Below, piece by piece: positions 20,147-20,251 of a DNA stretch of 20,251 bases. Within the stretch, counting starts at the first letter, position 1. Each line of letters opens with the position of its first letter. Location: the IMG/VR virus record IMGVR_UViG_3300044627_003797, positions 1-20,251 of that record; one strand, written 5' to 3'. Source of the stretch: a virus. The translations under genes and the position numbers were made by a program. The notes beneath the pieces were generated by a model. That model was given only the letters and a program-made list of their open reading frames with translations. It had not been told where the DNA came from and ran no database searches.

Positions 20147-20251
20147 TGCAACAATTAATTAACAAAACCTTCAAGGCTAATACAAAAGACGTTTTGTATT
20201 TAAATCGTGATTTTACTTCTTTAAAACAACAACTGATTGATTTCACTAAAC
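20146..20251 (+). CDS. 6: gp6-like baseplate wedge protein, 5' end only
   Basis: The first 35 codons are present and the rest lies beyond the window. The start MQQLINKTFKANTKDVLYLN is followed by Arg-Asp-Phe-Thr-Ser-Leu-Lys-Gln-Gln-Leu-Ile-Asp-Phe-Thr-Lys. The pattern Lys-Asp-x-Leu-Tyr-Leu-Asn-Arg-Asp-Phe-x-Ser-Leu-Lys is characteristic of the N-terminus of gp6 baseplate wedge proteins in marine T4-like phages. The ATG shares its A with the gp25 stop, so translation is coupled. In T4 gp6 is about 660 residues and dimerises to join adjacent wedges around the hub. Confidence 0.85.
   Translation, partial: MQQLINKTFKANTKDVLYLNRDFTSLKQQLIDFTK

Noticed and set aside
1-20251. tRNA, integrase, transposase or restriction-type defence genes
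   Set aside because: No cloverleaf, recombinase motif, terminal inverted repeats or defence-family motif was seen on either strand.

Overview
The window is part of a strongly AT-rich genome of a tailed phage with a contractile tail (myovirus), in the broad T4-like superfamily. It most resembles uncultured marine or aquatic relatives. The diagnostic genes are a gp25-type baseplate wedge/sheath initiator (19745-20146), followed with a TAATG overlap by the first codons of a gp6-type wedge protein (20146 to the window end); a gp5-like central spike (16325-18001); a gp55-like late sigma factor (14914-15924); phage PhoH (5523-6233); an Hsp20 chaperone (12829-13311); and a fibre gene ending in a peptidase-S74 chaperone (9245-10735). 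I see no integrase, insertion sequence, tRNA, rRNA or CRISPR array. The host cannot be identified from this window.

Layout. (1) 1-4575, minus strand: an 803-residue protein with hydrophobic helices, then a 632-residue protein with two collagen-like Gly-X-Y tracts, then a coiled-coil protein that runs off the left end. (2) 4576-4726: a divergent control region with a sigma70-like promoter and a hairpin at the predicted 5' end of the rightward RNA. (3) 4727-5151: two small genes of unknown function closed by a strong UUCG-loop terminator. (4) 5222-6233: a small gene overlapping phoH. (5) 6254-12696: four fibre or appendage genes, three of which share an N-terminal module. (6) 12697-13374: a second sigma70-like promoter with 5' hairpin, hsp20, and a terminator. 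(7) 13391-15967: a four-helix membrane protein with a Val-Glu-Lys repeat tail, two small genes, the late sigma factor, and a terminator. (8) 15982 to the end: a baseplate cluster (small protein, His-tipped spike, glycine-zipper protein, helical protein, gp25, gp6).

The most interesting signal is regulatory. Nearly every gene that opens a transcription block carries TATWWATA, or a one-mismatch version, 3-6 bases before its ATG and has no Shine-Dalgarno sequence. Several genes inside blocks, and hsp20, lack the box and have purine-rich ribosome sites instead. Because a gp55-like sigma is encoded here, this may be the late promoter, placed so close to the start codon that the late mRNAs would be almost leaderless. 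The two sigma70-like promoters form a second class. Each has TTGACA, a 17-bp spacer, and a 9-bp hairpin starting 8-9 bases after the -10 box, and each controls a gene with an identical 12-base ribosome-site block.

All functional calls rest on reading motifs by eye. No database search or structure prediction was run.
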